Below are positions 14,437 through 27,200 of a stretch of DNA of 64,000 bases, piece by piece (position 1 is the stretch's first letter; each line of letters starts with the position of its first letter). The stretch covers positions 583,397-647,396 of the forward strand of contig VCAZ01000134.1 in NCBI GenBank assembly GCA_005784505.1. The letters run 5' to 3'. The position numbers and the translations under genes are program-made. This DNA comes from Bagarius yarrelli (lineage: Eukaryota; Chordata; Actinopteri; Siluriformes; Sisoridae). The notes below the pieces were generated by a model. That model saw only the letters and a program-made list of their open reading frames with translations. It had not been told where the DNA came from and did not search any database.

Positions 14437-15815
14437 GACACAGACACACATACACACACACACACTCCTAAGGAATGGGCAATTTAGAATCACCAATCAA
14501 CCAAACACACGTTTTTTTTTACCTGATATAAACCCACACAAGCACAGGTAGAACATGCAAACTCCACACAGGAAGTCCCCTGCAGGGCACAGAACCATCG
14601 ATTTATTCACTTCTACATGACTGTTTAATACAACTGCATTTTTGTATTACATGTATTTACGAAACACATTTGTAAGGTTTGATTTTGGTGTAGAAGGCCA
14701 GATTTATTCTCTAGTCTTTAGCTCTGTGTTGCTCTTGTTTTATGTAGCTGTTTGTTGCGTTTTGTGTGGCACCATAATTCTGGAGAAACATTGTTTTATT
14801 TAACTGTGTACTTGACCTGCTATATACTGTATGGTTGAAGTGACAATAAAAGCTTCTTGACTCTTGACAGATTTTAATACGCCACTTTAAGGATGCTTTA
14901 TTTCCTTTAGTGTTGAAAAAACAGCCGGCGTGAAATTACATACTGGGGAAAATAGGGGGAGATGTTTTATTCTGATTGATAGATGATCTGGTTCTAAAAT
15001 GCAATAACCACAATCTGATCACACTAGCCCTAATTAGTGGACATGATAATATCAACAGATTTTCTCTTTAAGCAGTGGAAGTTTTTTTTAGCAGCTATAG
15101 AAAGGACAGATGTTCGACTTCCAGCTGAAGGTCTGCGCTATACCGTAGCTTTTATTAGCAAAATGTAAAATTCGAAAGCAACCAATCACAGTTTATTTTG
15201 TTCAGGGACATGGAAGTGTAAAAAGTGCCATAGTTTCTACAAAAATCGTAGAAAGTCCTGCAAATTTACTGGAACAATAGGATCTCCAGAAATAGCCTTT
15301 TTTACGAAACATGTTTATCAAAAATCTGTTTAGAATTATATTATTCTAAAAAAAAATTGTAAATAACAAACAACGATTATTTGCTGAAAATAACTTTTTC
15401 GACAAAATAAAATCTACTGTGGTGCTTCAAAGTTTGTTGGCACAAATTTTCCAGAAATCTAATCTAATCGAACCAATTAGAGGCTTTTAAAATTTTTCAA
15501 GTGTTGCCAGTTTTCTGTGCCATTTTCAGCAGATGTTTCTACACAGACTACACAGGTGTGGATAGGTTTTCTTTTGAGTCCGGATTCTCTCAAGGTTTTT
15601 ACCCCGTCTCAGGGAGTTGGGAGTTGTGTTTTGCACCGTTGCCTCTGGCTTGTTTACAGACGATACTTCTGAAATGTATAATTACATCACTGTTTTGTTT
15701 TTTTTTATCAAAATCTTTGTTACTCCAGAATAAATCCAAGAAAACATTTGGTTGATCAAATTTATTTAAGAACATTTTTAAATTTTTATAGTACAAATAT
15801 GATACAAACACACAC

Positions 15816-15846
<31 letters not shown>

Positions 15847-16055
15847 ATTTCTTTCTCTCTCTTTTTTCTATTTATATTTCTCTGTTTCTATTTCTCTCTC
15901 TTTCTCTCTCTTTCTCTCTCTCTCTCCCTCTCTTATCTCCATTTTCTCTTTCTTTATCTCTTGTTATAGTAAATTCTCTAAAGTTATTCTCTCTTTTTAT
16001 ATCTCTCTCTTTCTCTCTTTTTTATAAAATATATATATTTCTCCCTTATTTTCAC

Positions 16056-16128
<73 letters not shown>

Positions 16129-16749
16129 TTCTCTCTCTCTCTTCTCTCTCTTTCTCTCTCTTCGCTCTCTCTCTCTTCTCTCTCTCTCCTCTCTCTCTCT
16201 CTCTCCCTCTCTCTCTCTTTCTCTCTCTTTCTCTCTTTTTGCCCAAATTGTTCCTTTAGTTGTGGTTTATTTTGCTCTTTGTTCATTGCATTTGTTCAAA
16301 GCCCACGGTAATGTTTATTTATAGCAGATTCTAATAATTCCTTATTTTCGTAGCTAGCACTCTGCTTCAAAGTGTTTTTTGGCGTATTTCACATTTAATT
16401 AGACGAGAGATCTCAGTCTTATGCATTAATCTGTGTTATATAGCACATCTCCAGCTACATTAAGGCTGCGGGGACTGAAGTAAGTGGTTTTAGGTCATGG
16501 TGTGGTGCTGCTAGACTCTTATTATGAGTTTTTCACTGATCTTATTTATAAATGTCACATTCTATAAAAGTTCAGCATTAGTTTTACACAGAGCTTCTAA
16601 ATGTGATGTTGGAACAAAGACTATCGATTTCCCTCCACAGAGCTGTGGGAAAAAACAAACACAATAAAAACAAGAAATAAGAAATGACCTTAACTGTCTA
16701 TCAGTCTTTGGATTACTTGGAGGTTGCTGTTCTAACGAATGATCTCTAT

Positions 16750-16789
<40 letters not shown>

Positions 16790-16888
16790 CTCTCTTTCTA
16801 TCCATCCTTCTATTTTTCTCTGTCTCTTTATTCATCTTTCTATTTCTTTCTCTCTTCTTTTTCTGCAGGTTCATACATACAATAACAT

Positions 16889-16929
<41 letters not shown>

Positions 16930-17828
16930 TTCTCCCACATGCAACCTCTCTCTCAAGCTCTCTCTCTCATACTTCCTGTCTCTCTCTCTTTCTCTCTTAC
17001 TCTCGCTCACATTCTCTATCTATACGTCTATTGAGTTCTCTCGTTTTCTCATTTTCTCTTTCTCCTTCTCCCTCTTTCTCTTTCACTCTCATTCTTTTTA
17101 TTTCTCTCTCTTTCTCTCTCTCTCTTTTTCTTACTTCCTCTCTCTCTTTTTTTCTCTCTTTCTGCCTCTGCCCTTCTTGTCTGTACTTAAGAACATACAC
17201 ATGCAATGCACTCTCTCATGCTCTTTCACATTCTGTGGTATGAATTTTGAGTAAAGGTGACAGTACAGTTTATAAACCATAATTGTAATCACATGCTGTT
17301 TTAATTCACTCTCCCAACCAGGGCAATAAGAATTCTTCACACTAAAACATCGACTATAGAAGGACATTTAATAGCAGTTTTAGCTGTAAAACACGGGATA
17401 CAGGCAGGCAGTGGATTACTTGTGGTTTAGATGCACATGGGTGGCATTAGTATGTCATGGATTGTTTGAGCCTGAAAGGTCAGTCACATCCCTCACAGTT
17501 TAATGTCTTTTGTGCTCTCACACATTTTCAGTATCTCTCTCAGCCCAGTTTTAAATCGAGAGGCACTGCGAGAGCAGAATTTTGCCACTGGCGAGGTTTA
17601 ACTGCGGAACACGTCCAGGTTTAGAAATTAGACCAGCTGCTTATCAGTAGGTAACTAGAACATTAGAGCTGTTAATAACTACAGTAACAAAGAGCCAATT
17701 ATCAGCCATGTACGAGGTTAATATGTGTGGTTTGTGTGTGTAAGTGTGTACTGTGCAAGTTATTTTCTTTAATTTGTTTTTTTATAACACACCGGAACAA
17801 AAGTCTAAGTTTTAATCTATTATTATTA

Positions 17829-17868
<40 letters not shown>

Positions 17869-20800
17869 CATTGCACAGTAAAAGTCTTATATTTTTTAGC
17901 TATTCCACATTATTCCAGTAGATGACATAACGAATGAGAGGAATTTTACACTTTTATGCACTAAATAAGCTCATTTCCAGTTTCATGCCTGCTACAGGTC
18001 TAAAAATAGTTGAGACGGGACATGTTTTTCATGGTGTAGCATCTCCTGTTCTTTTCAAAACAGTTTAAAGATTTCACAATTTAGTCCCTTTCTTGTCTGG
18101 TACATGTTTCCAGCTGCTAAAGAGTTTGTAGTCGTCTTTGACATGTTTTTCTTTTGATGATGTGCCAAATCCTCTATGGGTAAAAGATCTGGACTGCATT
18201 TCAGCAGGTATGTCCTGAGGGGAGAATATGTTGCTCTAAAACCTTTATGTACCTTTTAGCATCAGACGTTATCAGACGGTTTTCAATGCTTTCACTAAAC
18301 TTCATCCAAATAAATGTTTGATTTCTATATTTAGAGAGGTATAATCTTACGTTGCATAAACATAAACCGATTACACTGTGAAATCTGACTAGGATGCTGC
18401 TGCTGCTGCTGCTGCTGGGACTGAGAAATCTAGTATTACATATAGTCATTTAAACAGATTTGATAGATTAACACAGCAGGACAGCTGATTTCTCAACTCA
18501 GGTATACAAGCTTGAAGGAAAACTAATTTCTGTTCATGTTATTTAATTCAATCAGCTGGAACCAATGTGTGCATTTAAATTGAGAAACCACAAGGAGCTT
18601 TTCTATTTAAAGGAGAAATATTAGAATAATTTGCCTATACCATTTAATTCCAAGCCAAGATATTATTACTTTCAATCACATTTGTAATTTCTCCAGTGCA
18701 ATATCATCACCAGGTGGAACAATTTCAATCCTTTTTAAATTTCTACCTATTACAAATAATATAATTTGATTATGTGTATGATTGTGCTACTATATAAGTC
18801 AGAGAATAGCGTGATGTTAACTCAGAAAAGCCTTTAATTGGAATGTGGTGTTTTGTTAATGGAAGAAAATGTTTTTACTTACTAAATGCAGAGCTATAAA
18901 ACAGTGAGTGTGGGTAGAAATAACAGCAACATAGCAAATGATATCAATTTCAGCGCACACTAGTGTGTTAGGACGCGTAGGCCAAACCGATTAGTGTTTT
19001 TTTTCTGCAACCAAGTCTTGTTTTGTAGCTTCTCTCATCTTTTCATCAGGGCATCAAGGTAAAAGAGACCTGGCATCACACAATGATTATAACTGTACTG
19101 ATAGTAACAGCTCCTCTTTGTTGTGTCTGGTTTCTCGTCCTTATCAGTGACGGAAACAGCTTTGCCAATGACCTTTTAAACTACTGTGAAAAATAGAAGC
19201 AATTTGAACCCAACATTGAACGCCAGTCTATTAAATTTTCAGACTTCTAAGAAGACGAAACTCACCATACAAACTGACGGTTTGTATGGTGAGCATTTGT
19301 ACTCACCCAGCTTTGATGTAATCTAGGAAAGTGTGTTCTGCCTCGACAGAGAAAGAAAGCAACGTCACCTTGGAAATAAGAGAAATGAGAACAGTTACAG
19401 CATGTAAGCATACGATACACTCCACACAACATCTACAGTATCTAAACACAGACATCCGAATGATTACTTATTAGCATATAAGATGAACAATGATTTATTT
19501 TTAGTTATTGTTACAGAGGGATGAAAGGGTTAAAACTAATTTCTCTGAGAATCTCAAACAAAATAGAGTTAATTTGAATATAAATATAAGGGTTTGATCT
19601 CAAGTTGGATTTTATATTTATAGCAAGCCTTTAATTCATATTGCCATTATCATAAAGGAAGATAAAAGGAGGGCACAACCTGGACAGTGTGCCAATTCAT
19701 CAGACAATTTAGAAAGACTAATTTTAAACCTTTCTTTTTGCTATAGGAAAATAGAAATATTTCAAGGAAACTTAAAGCACATACAAACCCCAAGCACAAA
19801 GAGGGGCAGGTATTAAACACTTACACCACAAAGTATTCATGTGTCTAATTATTCAGTAATTTTCCCTCCCTCAGATCAATGCTGGGATTGTAACTGGAAC
19901 AGCCTCAGCAGTCCAAAATAAAGATTTATTACCCATGATAAAAGCTTAGACAAATCACTAACCCAGACACCTGGGACAAGCAGAATTTATCTCCAGGCTT
20001 TTAATTTATTATTAGTTGTTGTATTAGTAGATGGGTTTTGAGAAAAGGAAAGAAAAAAACCAAGAACAAAAACCCCAATATGAATACTGATGTCTTTATC
20101 AAAAGATTTTAAACAAGTTTTTATATCTATATTTGGACTCAAGTCACATTCTATTGATCCTTTTAACTCCAGCACCTGCTGTGCTACACACACTAGCTGA
20201 ATTGTCACTAAACCAGCTTGTTTTTTTGGAGTTGGATTAATTAGCATGCACGATAAGAGATTATCTTTTTGTATCAGACACATGCCAGAAATGTCAAAAA
20301 ACAATGAAACAAACAAAACAAAAAAAATAGACCACCATATACAGTAAAAATCCAACTTAACAAATAAAGTCTGCTTGTGATTAAAACTAGCAAAAGGAAC
20401 GTAAGATGCTACCTGGTCTCAATCATCATTTACAGAGAATTTCAAATATCCTTTCTACAAACTCGGACAACCTTGTTTTTTAATGTGCTTCATTAAAATC
20501 ATTGTAAGAAATCAACTTCTTAGTAAAAAATTTGATATTATATAATGTTATATTATACCCATACAATCACTGATGGAAAGTCTGTGGACACCTTGTTGAC
20601 CAGACCTTCTGTCTGTGACTGAATCCAAAAATCGCCATAAACACAATCTAATAGAAAGCCTTTCCAGTTCTATGTGTAATTTATACTGATAGTATATAGA
20701 ATATAGATATAGAAGATAGAATATTATGTGTATGTATGTGTCATAATTTGGTGTCCGATATCTTATACTATATTCAGACACCCAAGAACCCATGCATAAC

Positions 20801-21190
20801 GATAATAAACATCACACCCTAAATATACACAATTGTGAACGCACTCTTTTCTAAAATGCAACACTAATTAAGGCAATTGTTTTGACAACTTGACACAGAT
20901 TAACACTAACCGTGTCACTCTACTGGCTAGAAACCCTGATCTATTTGGAGTTTTTGATTCAGAGATCAATAGTAAAGCACATGGCAATAACAATTAAAAA
21001 AATGTATACATTTTAATAGAAGGATAAAGACAAGAACATTAAAGCATTCGCAGGCCAGAAACTCACTGTTCCAGAGTTGTTGTATCTCCTCTTCTTTGAT
21101 TTCTTTTTGGCATTCACCACCTGAAAATCCAGAACTCATTATTCAGGAACATTTTTAAGTTAAGTTAAAGGCAGTAAAGAAAGTGTGAAA

Positions 21191-21264
<74 letters not shown>

Positions 21265-24200
21265 TGTACTGAAAAAAAGGCTTCTGTATAACCGGACTGC
21301 ACCTGTGTTGATCTGATATCTTTTATTCCTGCTGGGATTGTAACACTACATAGGCTTTAACATCCTACATAACTCCCTATGTAGAATATCTGTATATACC
21401 AGTCCTTTTTTCACATCTATATAAACTGTCCAAAATACAAAGTTTGCGGTTTGTCAGCCCTTCCTGCTTCTTTCCAAGTTTCTTTCTTCTGTTTTCTTTT
21501 AGATAAACTGGATTAATTTCATCCAGCTTATAATAGTTTCCCTGCTCTCTTTGTATTTTTTCTTGATTAATTAAATGTTAAAAAGGGTTTGAAAAGAAAC
21601 TTAATAACACCTGCAAAAATGAGCTAAGTTACTAACACAGGGTCTATAGATGTGAACCAGCATGTCTCCATTGTGTGTGACTGCTTAATTAACCTCAAAG
21701 TGAAAGAAAAAAACAAAAGGTGTCTATGTGAATTGTATTCTACTCCTACAATTCTAGTTTCTAAGCTAAAAACTGCAATTTTGTGCACAAATTAGCATAC
21801 ATCCATGTTCCGTCTGTTATCTTACACGAGGTTTTAAGGGAACATGGAAGCAGGGGAGAATCCCTAACTGTCCACTGAATGGAATGCCAACAGTCACACA
21901 CACACACACACACTTTGCCTAATTCAGAGATGCCAACTAGTCTAGACTGAATGTGCACAAAAACCAAAAGTGGGAATTGAACCCGCTGAGATAATTATGT
22001 TAATCGGGCACCTGTGAACAAACATTTTAAATATGTTTTAAACTCCTGTTATTTGAAGACGAACTGATAAAAATGTATTAGTATTGATAATAAGAATTTT
22101 TTTAATGAAATATAATCAAAATATGTCTCAAATTATAGCTTTTAAAGCTTTTCACCATTTTTATTGGTATATATTTCATTAACCAAATACACTCTTTTAT
22201 TTATCAATTCATATTATATTTTGATTTAGTCTTCATCCTTTCATGCACTCAGCCTTTAGATTCATAGACTTACACTTAAGTTTAAGTGCCTATTCATACA
22301 TGTAGCATACATTACGTTATGCTACATGTAACTTCTGCTTCTGAATAATATAAGGAATAGAAGGAAGGTTCTATTCCATATATTATTCATTAATTTTTTT
22401 CAGTTATATAAATGTTTCAATCTTGTCTTTCATTCAGTTCATTAGTAAACTTCTTAAGCAGATGATGTCCGGAGTGTTGCTAGGGCAGAAGCTGATTCAA
22501 ACGTGTGTCAAACATACCATGAGTGATAAAGAGGCCATTTGGCATTCCTGAAGGCACAGAGTTTCCGATAGGGATCAAAGCCTGTAGGACAACATGTGTA
22601 TACTCTGACAGTTTAAAGTTAGATTAAAGACCCATCTCTTCAACCTAGCTTACACATAACACACACATTTTTATTATCCAAATCTGTTAAAGGATTGTTA
22701 GGCTGCAATAATAAGGTCAACCAGAACCAAGAACATCACCAATAACACATCACAGCCACCACCAAATCCAGTCTGTATCCAGCCCAAGTTAGTGGATCAT
22801 CACTTAGATACAATAAGCCCCAGAGGCAGTTTCCCAGTCAGCTTCCCGGACAAGACCATGGAAACTTTGCTGCATCATGGAATAATAACCTGCTGGTTTG
22901 TCTGGTCAGAGGAGAACTGACCCCCCCAGACTGAGCCTGGTTTTTTTTTGCTCCATTTTGTCACAGATGTAGTTTTAGTTTTGGCTTGCAAAGTTGGAAA
23001 CTCTTAATTTACAGATATTAATCGGATTTTTGTGAGTTTTCAATGTATTGTCTATATACGTATGTCTATATAAACAAAGGTGACTTGACTTGACATTGGG
23101 GGTCTGCTAAGTGCCCTATCTTTTGCACTCTGTGTAAAGCTGTAATCTACTGATTGGTAATTTTAAATGTCTCACATTCAGTTCTTAGTCACATAGTCAA
23201 GGAAAGGATAAAAGAAGACTGTAACTAGTGCTCTTGGTCATGAGTTTCTCTAGATCTCTTTTTTTTTTCTATTATTGCTAGGGCTCTCTTTTTGAGGCTC
23301 TGTTTTCTTCCTCTTTTCTCACTCTCTTTCTTCCTAACGATTTATGGTCTTTCGGCAATCCTACAGCTTGAACCACGGTTGGCAAACTACTCTTACATAA
23401 GCGAGATTTAATGGTTAAAAAACGATTCAAAAGTCATAAAGATGACTCAACGACTCATTTCCCTTTTCATGCAGCCAACGAGGTAGTTTATTTTATTATC
23501 TGTACTTTGATTACTTATGATTTATTTTTGCTATATATGCTAAAATAAATATTGTTGTTAACTCTGTCTTTAAATAAACCCGTAGTAAGGAAGCCATTTG
23601 TGTCTGCCTGTGCTTGGAGGGAGTTACACTACAGCACAGTAATTTTGAAAGTAAGAGGCGAGCACACAGCTATGATAAAGCTATCATGAAGAGGTCAGTG
23701 GCTTAAATAAATAAAATAAAAAACTTCATTGTGCAAGGTACAGAGCCAATGAAATGCATTTTTTGCATATCCCATTTTAGTAAGTTGGGGGTCAGCTATG
23801 ATACAGCACCCCTGGAGCAGGAAGGGTTAAGGGTCTTGCTCAAGGACCAAACAGTGGTTGGTTGACTTGCCGGAGGTGGGGCTTGAACCCAGGTGTTTCT
23901 GGTCTTCAGATTAACAACTCAGCACCTTAACCATTTGAGCCACCCTGCCCCTGTAACAGTGGTCACTTGGTGGTGCTGGGCCTTAAACTTTAACCTCCCA
24001 ATCAAAAAGCCCAGAAACTTAAGCCATTACAATTTCTTTGCTATTTAGAAAATCTGCTTAACATACTGGCAATCCTGTGGGTCACAAAGGCCTGGCTATT
24101 TAGATCGTCACTTGTCCTGGCAATACGCCTGTTCTATAAAAAAAAGTCTTTGACCGTCTAACAGAAGTAAGAAAAAACTTAGCAAAAGACACTACTGAGC

Positions 24201-27200
24201 AGTCCAACCAAAGGGAAAAGGGTGGCTTTTAATTAAAAAGTGACAGGGAGAGGATGGAAGTGCCAGAATTGCTAGCAGAAATGCAACAGCTTGTTAAAAG
24301 AGCTGAAGAGTTTGGGAAGCCGAGTACATCCTTCTCACATAAAGTAATATTTCCTGATGCGCTGATCATGCTTCTCTTTCTCTAAACAGGAAGCAGAGAG
24401 CACTGAAAACTAGAGCAGACGAATATATAATGAAAAGAGCATAGCTCTGCAGTGGCACCAAATGCACCAAGCTGCCTAGAACATTTAAATATCATGGAAA
24501 TGATTGGACTTTTTCATGTAAGTGCTATGTGCATTTAAAACTGCAATCTGTTGCTTGATAAACAGGCAGACATACTTGTTGCAAAGGCAGAAACAGACAA
24601 AGGTCGTGTCTCAATATCCATACTACGCCTTAAGGTCTTCCTCAAAATGTGCAATTTTGAAGTGCACACTTCGGTTGACAAGTGCACAAGGGAATAAGTG
24701 CGCTGTCGTGCAAAAATTGGACAATTTAAGACGTCACCCATCTGCATCAAACATTGTTACGTCATCGTTGTGACACCTCTCAAACAAAATGGCAGTACCA
24801 GTAGTCATGTTAAATGCAATATTAGAATTAAATTAATACATTTTTAATTTCACTTAAAATTCATATCCTTGTCTATTTTGTCGCGTTCTTCTCAGAAATT
24901 CGCCCAAAACGCCCCTTTTTCGCTTTTCTGTGAAACCCACCCGGCTAATCTTTACCCAACTCAACCAGTGTTAAAGAACATCAGTACCATTTGTACTAAC
25001 ACACTGTCCACAGTTTATCGTCAAAAATTTTCACCCCAAACCAGTTAGTTAAACTGACTGTGGAAAAACAGATGTTCTATGTAGTACTCTAGATGTAAAA
25101 GACATTTATTTTTTAAAATGACTGCCACTCAGTAATGCGTTACAGATGTGATGTGGGTAAATAAACATAACTGATTTGTAAACACTGGTTTGATAAATGC
25201 CAATTCTGGCTTTTCAATTTCTCTACCTGCCCATCAGCGCAGATGGGAAAAACATCTTTATGACTGAGCTACCAAAAAATTCATTACTGAGAAAAAAACA
25301 TTCATTTGTTTCTTGCTTCAGTTATTCAGATATATCTGTATAGTTATTTTCACAGGTTATAGCATATAATAAGCTATACACATGTTGTTTGCTCAATATA
25401 CAGCTAAATAGAAAAGTAAAAGCTAACTTCTAATATTTTTTTTAAGTTAAAACATTCAAATTTCTATAAATAAATATTAAATAGGCTAAACAAACAGAAA
25501 TAATTAAATAGTAATTACGGAGCTTTAAATGAAGCCTTGCCATCCTCCTTGCCTTACCTCGGGCCTCGCCCTGTCTCTTATGTTCTCCCTGGCCTAGTAG
25601 TAGTTCTGGCCCTCAGCCTTGTCATGCCCTGTCATGTCCTGTCCATGCAGCATGTCAGGCCAGGTAAGGCTGTGGTGCACCAGAAGCCATGCTTTTAAAG
25701 TGGGGGCTCTGTAAGGGTTTCCAGAGGGTTACCCCATTACCCTACTCAGGCCCTTTATTCATGAAGGTCATGTTCTCAATGTTTGTTTTTTCGTCTAGTC
25801 ATGTGATTTTCCCTGGTCTTGTCATTTGGTATATTGTTCCCTCACTTTGTCCAGGTGTTTCTGGACAGTATGCATCTACTGTATAACTTTTTCGACAATG
25901 ATGAAATTGTCAATAATCTGAATTTACATAAATTAAATTGAATAGTTTTGTCATATTTTAAGCTCTATAGTTAATAGTCAATTGTTCAGTCATAATGAAT
26001 CTCTGACTTACTTGTGGAATGGGTTCGGCTTCACTTATAACCCAGAAATGTGTGTTTAGATTAAGCAAATGTGTGATGTATATGTATAATATGTTATATA
26101 TTAACCCAGCATTGAGCTACTGAAATGACCAGCTACACTGAATCCAGCAGTTATTTAAGACAAATTGTATATTAATAACATTTTACTTCAGAATGTTAAA
26201 GAATAGACTACATTCATACTGTCTTTCAATCCACTGCTTGGTAATTAGAATTCTTTAGCATTCTCTGCCGACCCTGTTCACAGCTCATTAGTTAGGAACT
26301 CATACATCAATTTTCCTAACAAGAAAATTCAACAACACAAATTAACAAAGTAAACAGCACATTTCTTCAAAACTGACAACACAGTAAATACTTTTAACTG
26401 CGCCTGTTTTTAGACTAAATGACCTTATTTAGCATCTTCTTTATTCACTGATAATCAGTGAGCACTTTTACACAGTTGCAAGGTTACAGTGAATTTCGAG
26501 CTTATCTCAGGAACACCTAGGGGAAATTTAGAAGAGCCAGTGCCCATATCAGCAGTTTGTTTAAGAGAGGTAGAATCAAAAAACCAAAGGAAGACATAGA
26601 GGACAAAAGACCTGTTATGAAAAACATAGGAGACCCAGGTTTAAAATCAGAAACTTAAAAGAATGTTTAAAGATCCTTCCTGTGTTCTAGCATTGATTAA
26701 ATTCCATCTTCTCTTTACTACAATATTTTATTAGTATTACGTTTAGGGCATTTTGCAGACACCCCTATCCAAAGTGATTTACATTTAGGGGTTAAGGGCC
26801 TTGTTGATATTAGTATTAGTTAAATCTGCCAGGATTTGGCCGCTAAATGTTCCGAAGCTGGATTTAATGATATTTTTTAAAACTCCTATTATTATTCAGC
26901 GAGTAAAATCTTACAGCAGGACACAAGGGGTTTTTATAGTAGCTAAGCTGCACATGACTCTTTTTTATCTGATCTAATAAATACTATTAACTAGTGAATA
27001 ATTTGGGATTCTACTGACCTCATAAACATTGAACTGGCTCTGACCCCGCGACAGATCCCGGTAGCTAGTGGTAAATTCTCCAATGAAGTCATGGCTAAAA
27101 GGCAAGACATAGAAGAGAAAAAATAACCTTATACTGCATAATTGGTACTAAATTTCATTCCATTTTTTAATTTTTAACACTGAAATAAAAAAGTAACTGC

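Larger units (their letters stand above)
12947..19306. other. Intron 13
   Basis: A 6.4-kb intron. It holds a Tc1-like fragment (13680-13968), a SINE (13970-14165), a dispersed repeat with an embedded CA run (14262-14600), the pyrimidine-rich domain (15814-17170), a CA run (17830-17865), a CTG run (18395-18417) and a donor-proximal hairpin (19261-19293). About 14620-15790 and 17180-17820 show no clear feature. Confidence 0.8.
21121..27018. other. Intron 11
   Basis: A 5.9-kb intron. It holds an AT run (21191-21261), a repeat E piece with a CA run (21855-21990), a LINE 3' end (22600-23095), repeat D (23725-23955), a GC-richer block (25540-25880) and a SINE fragment (26735-26825). About 24800-25500 and 25900-26700 show nothing clear. 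Confidence 0.8.

Noticed and set aside
14221..14551. His/Thr-rich frames
   Set aside because: Produced by the CA microsatellite embedded in dispersed repeat E.
15748..17243. Several Ser/Leu-rich and Arg/Glu-rich frames
   Set aside because: Products of CT/GA simple sequence.
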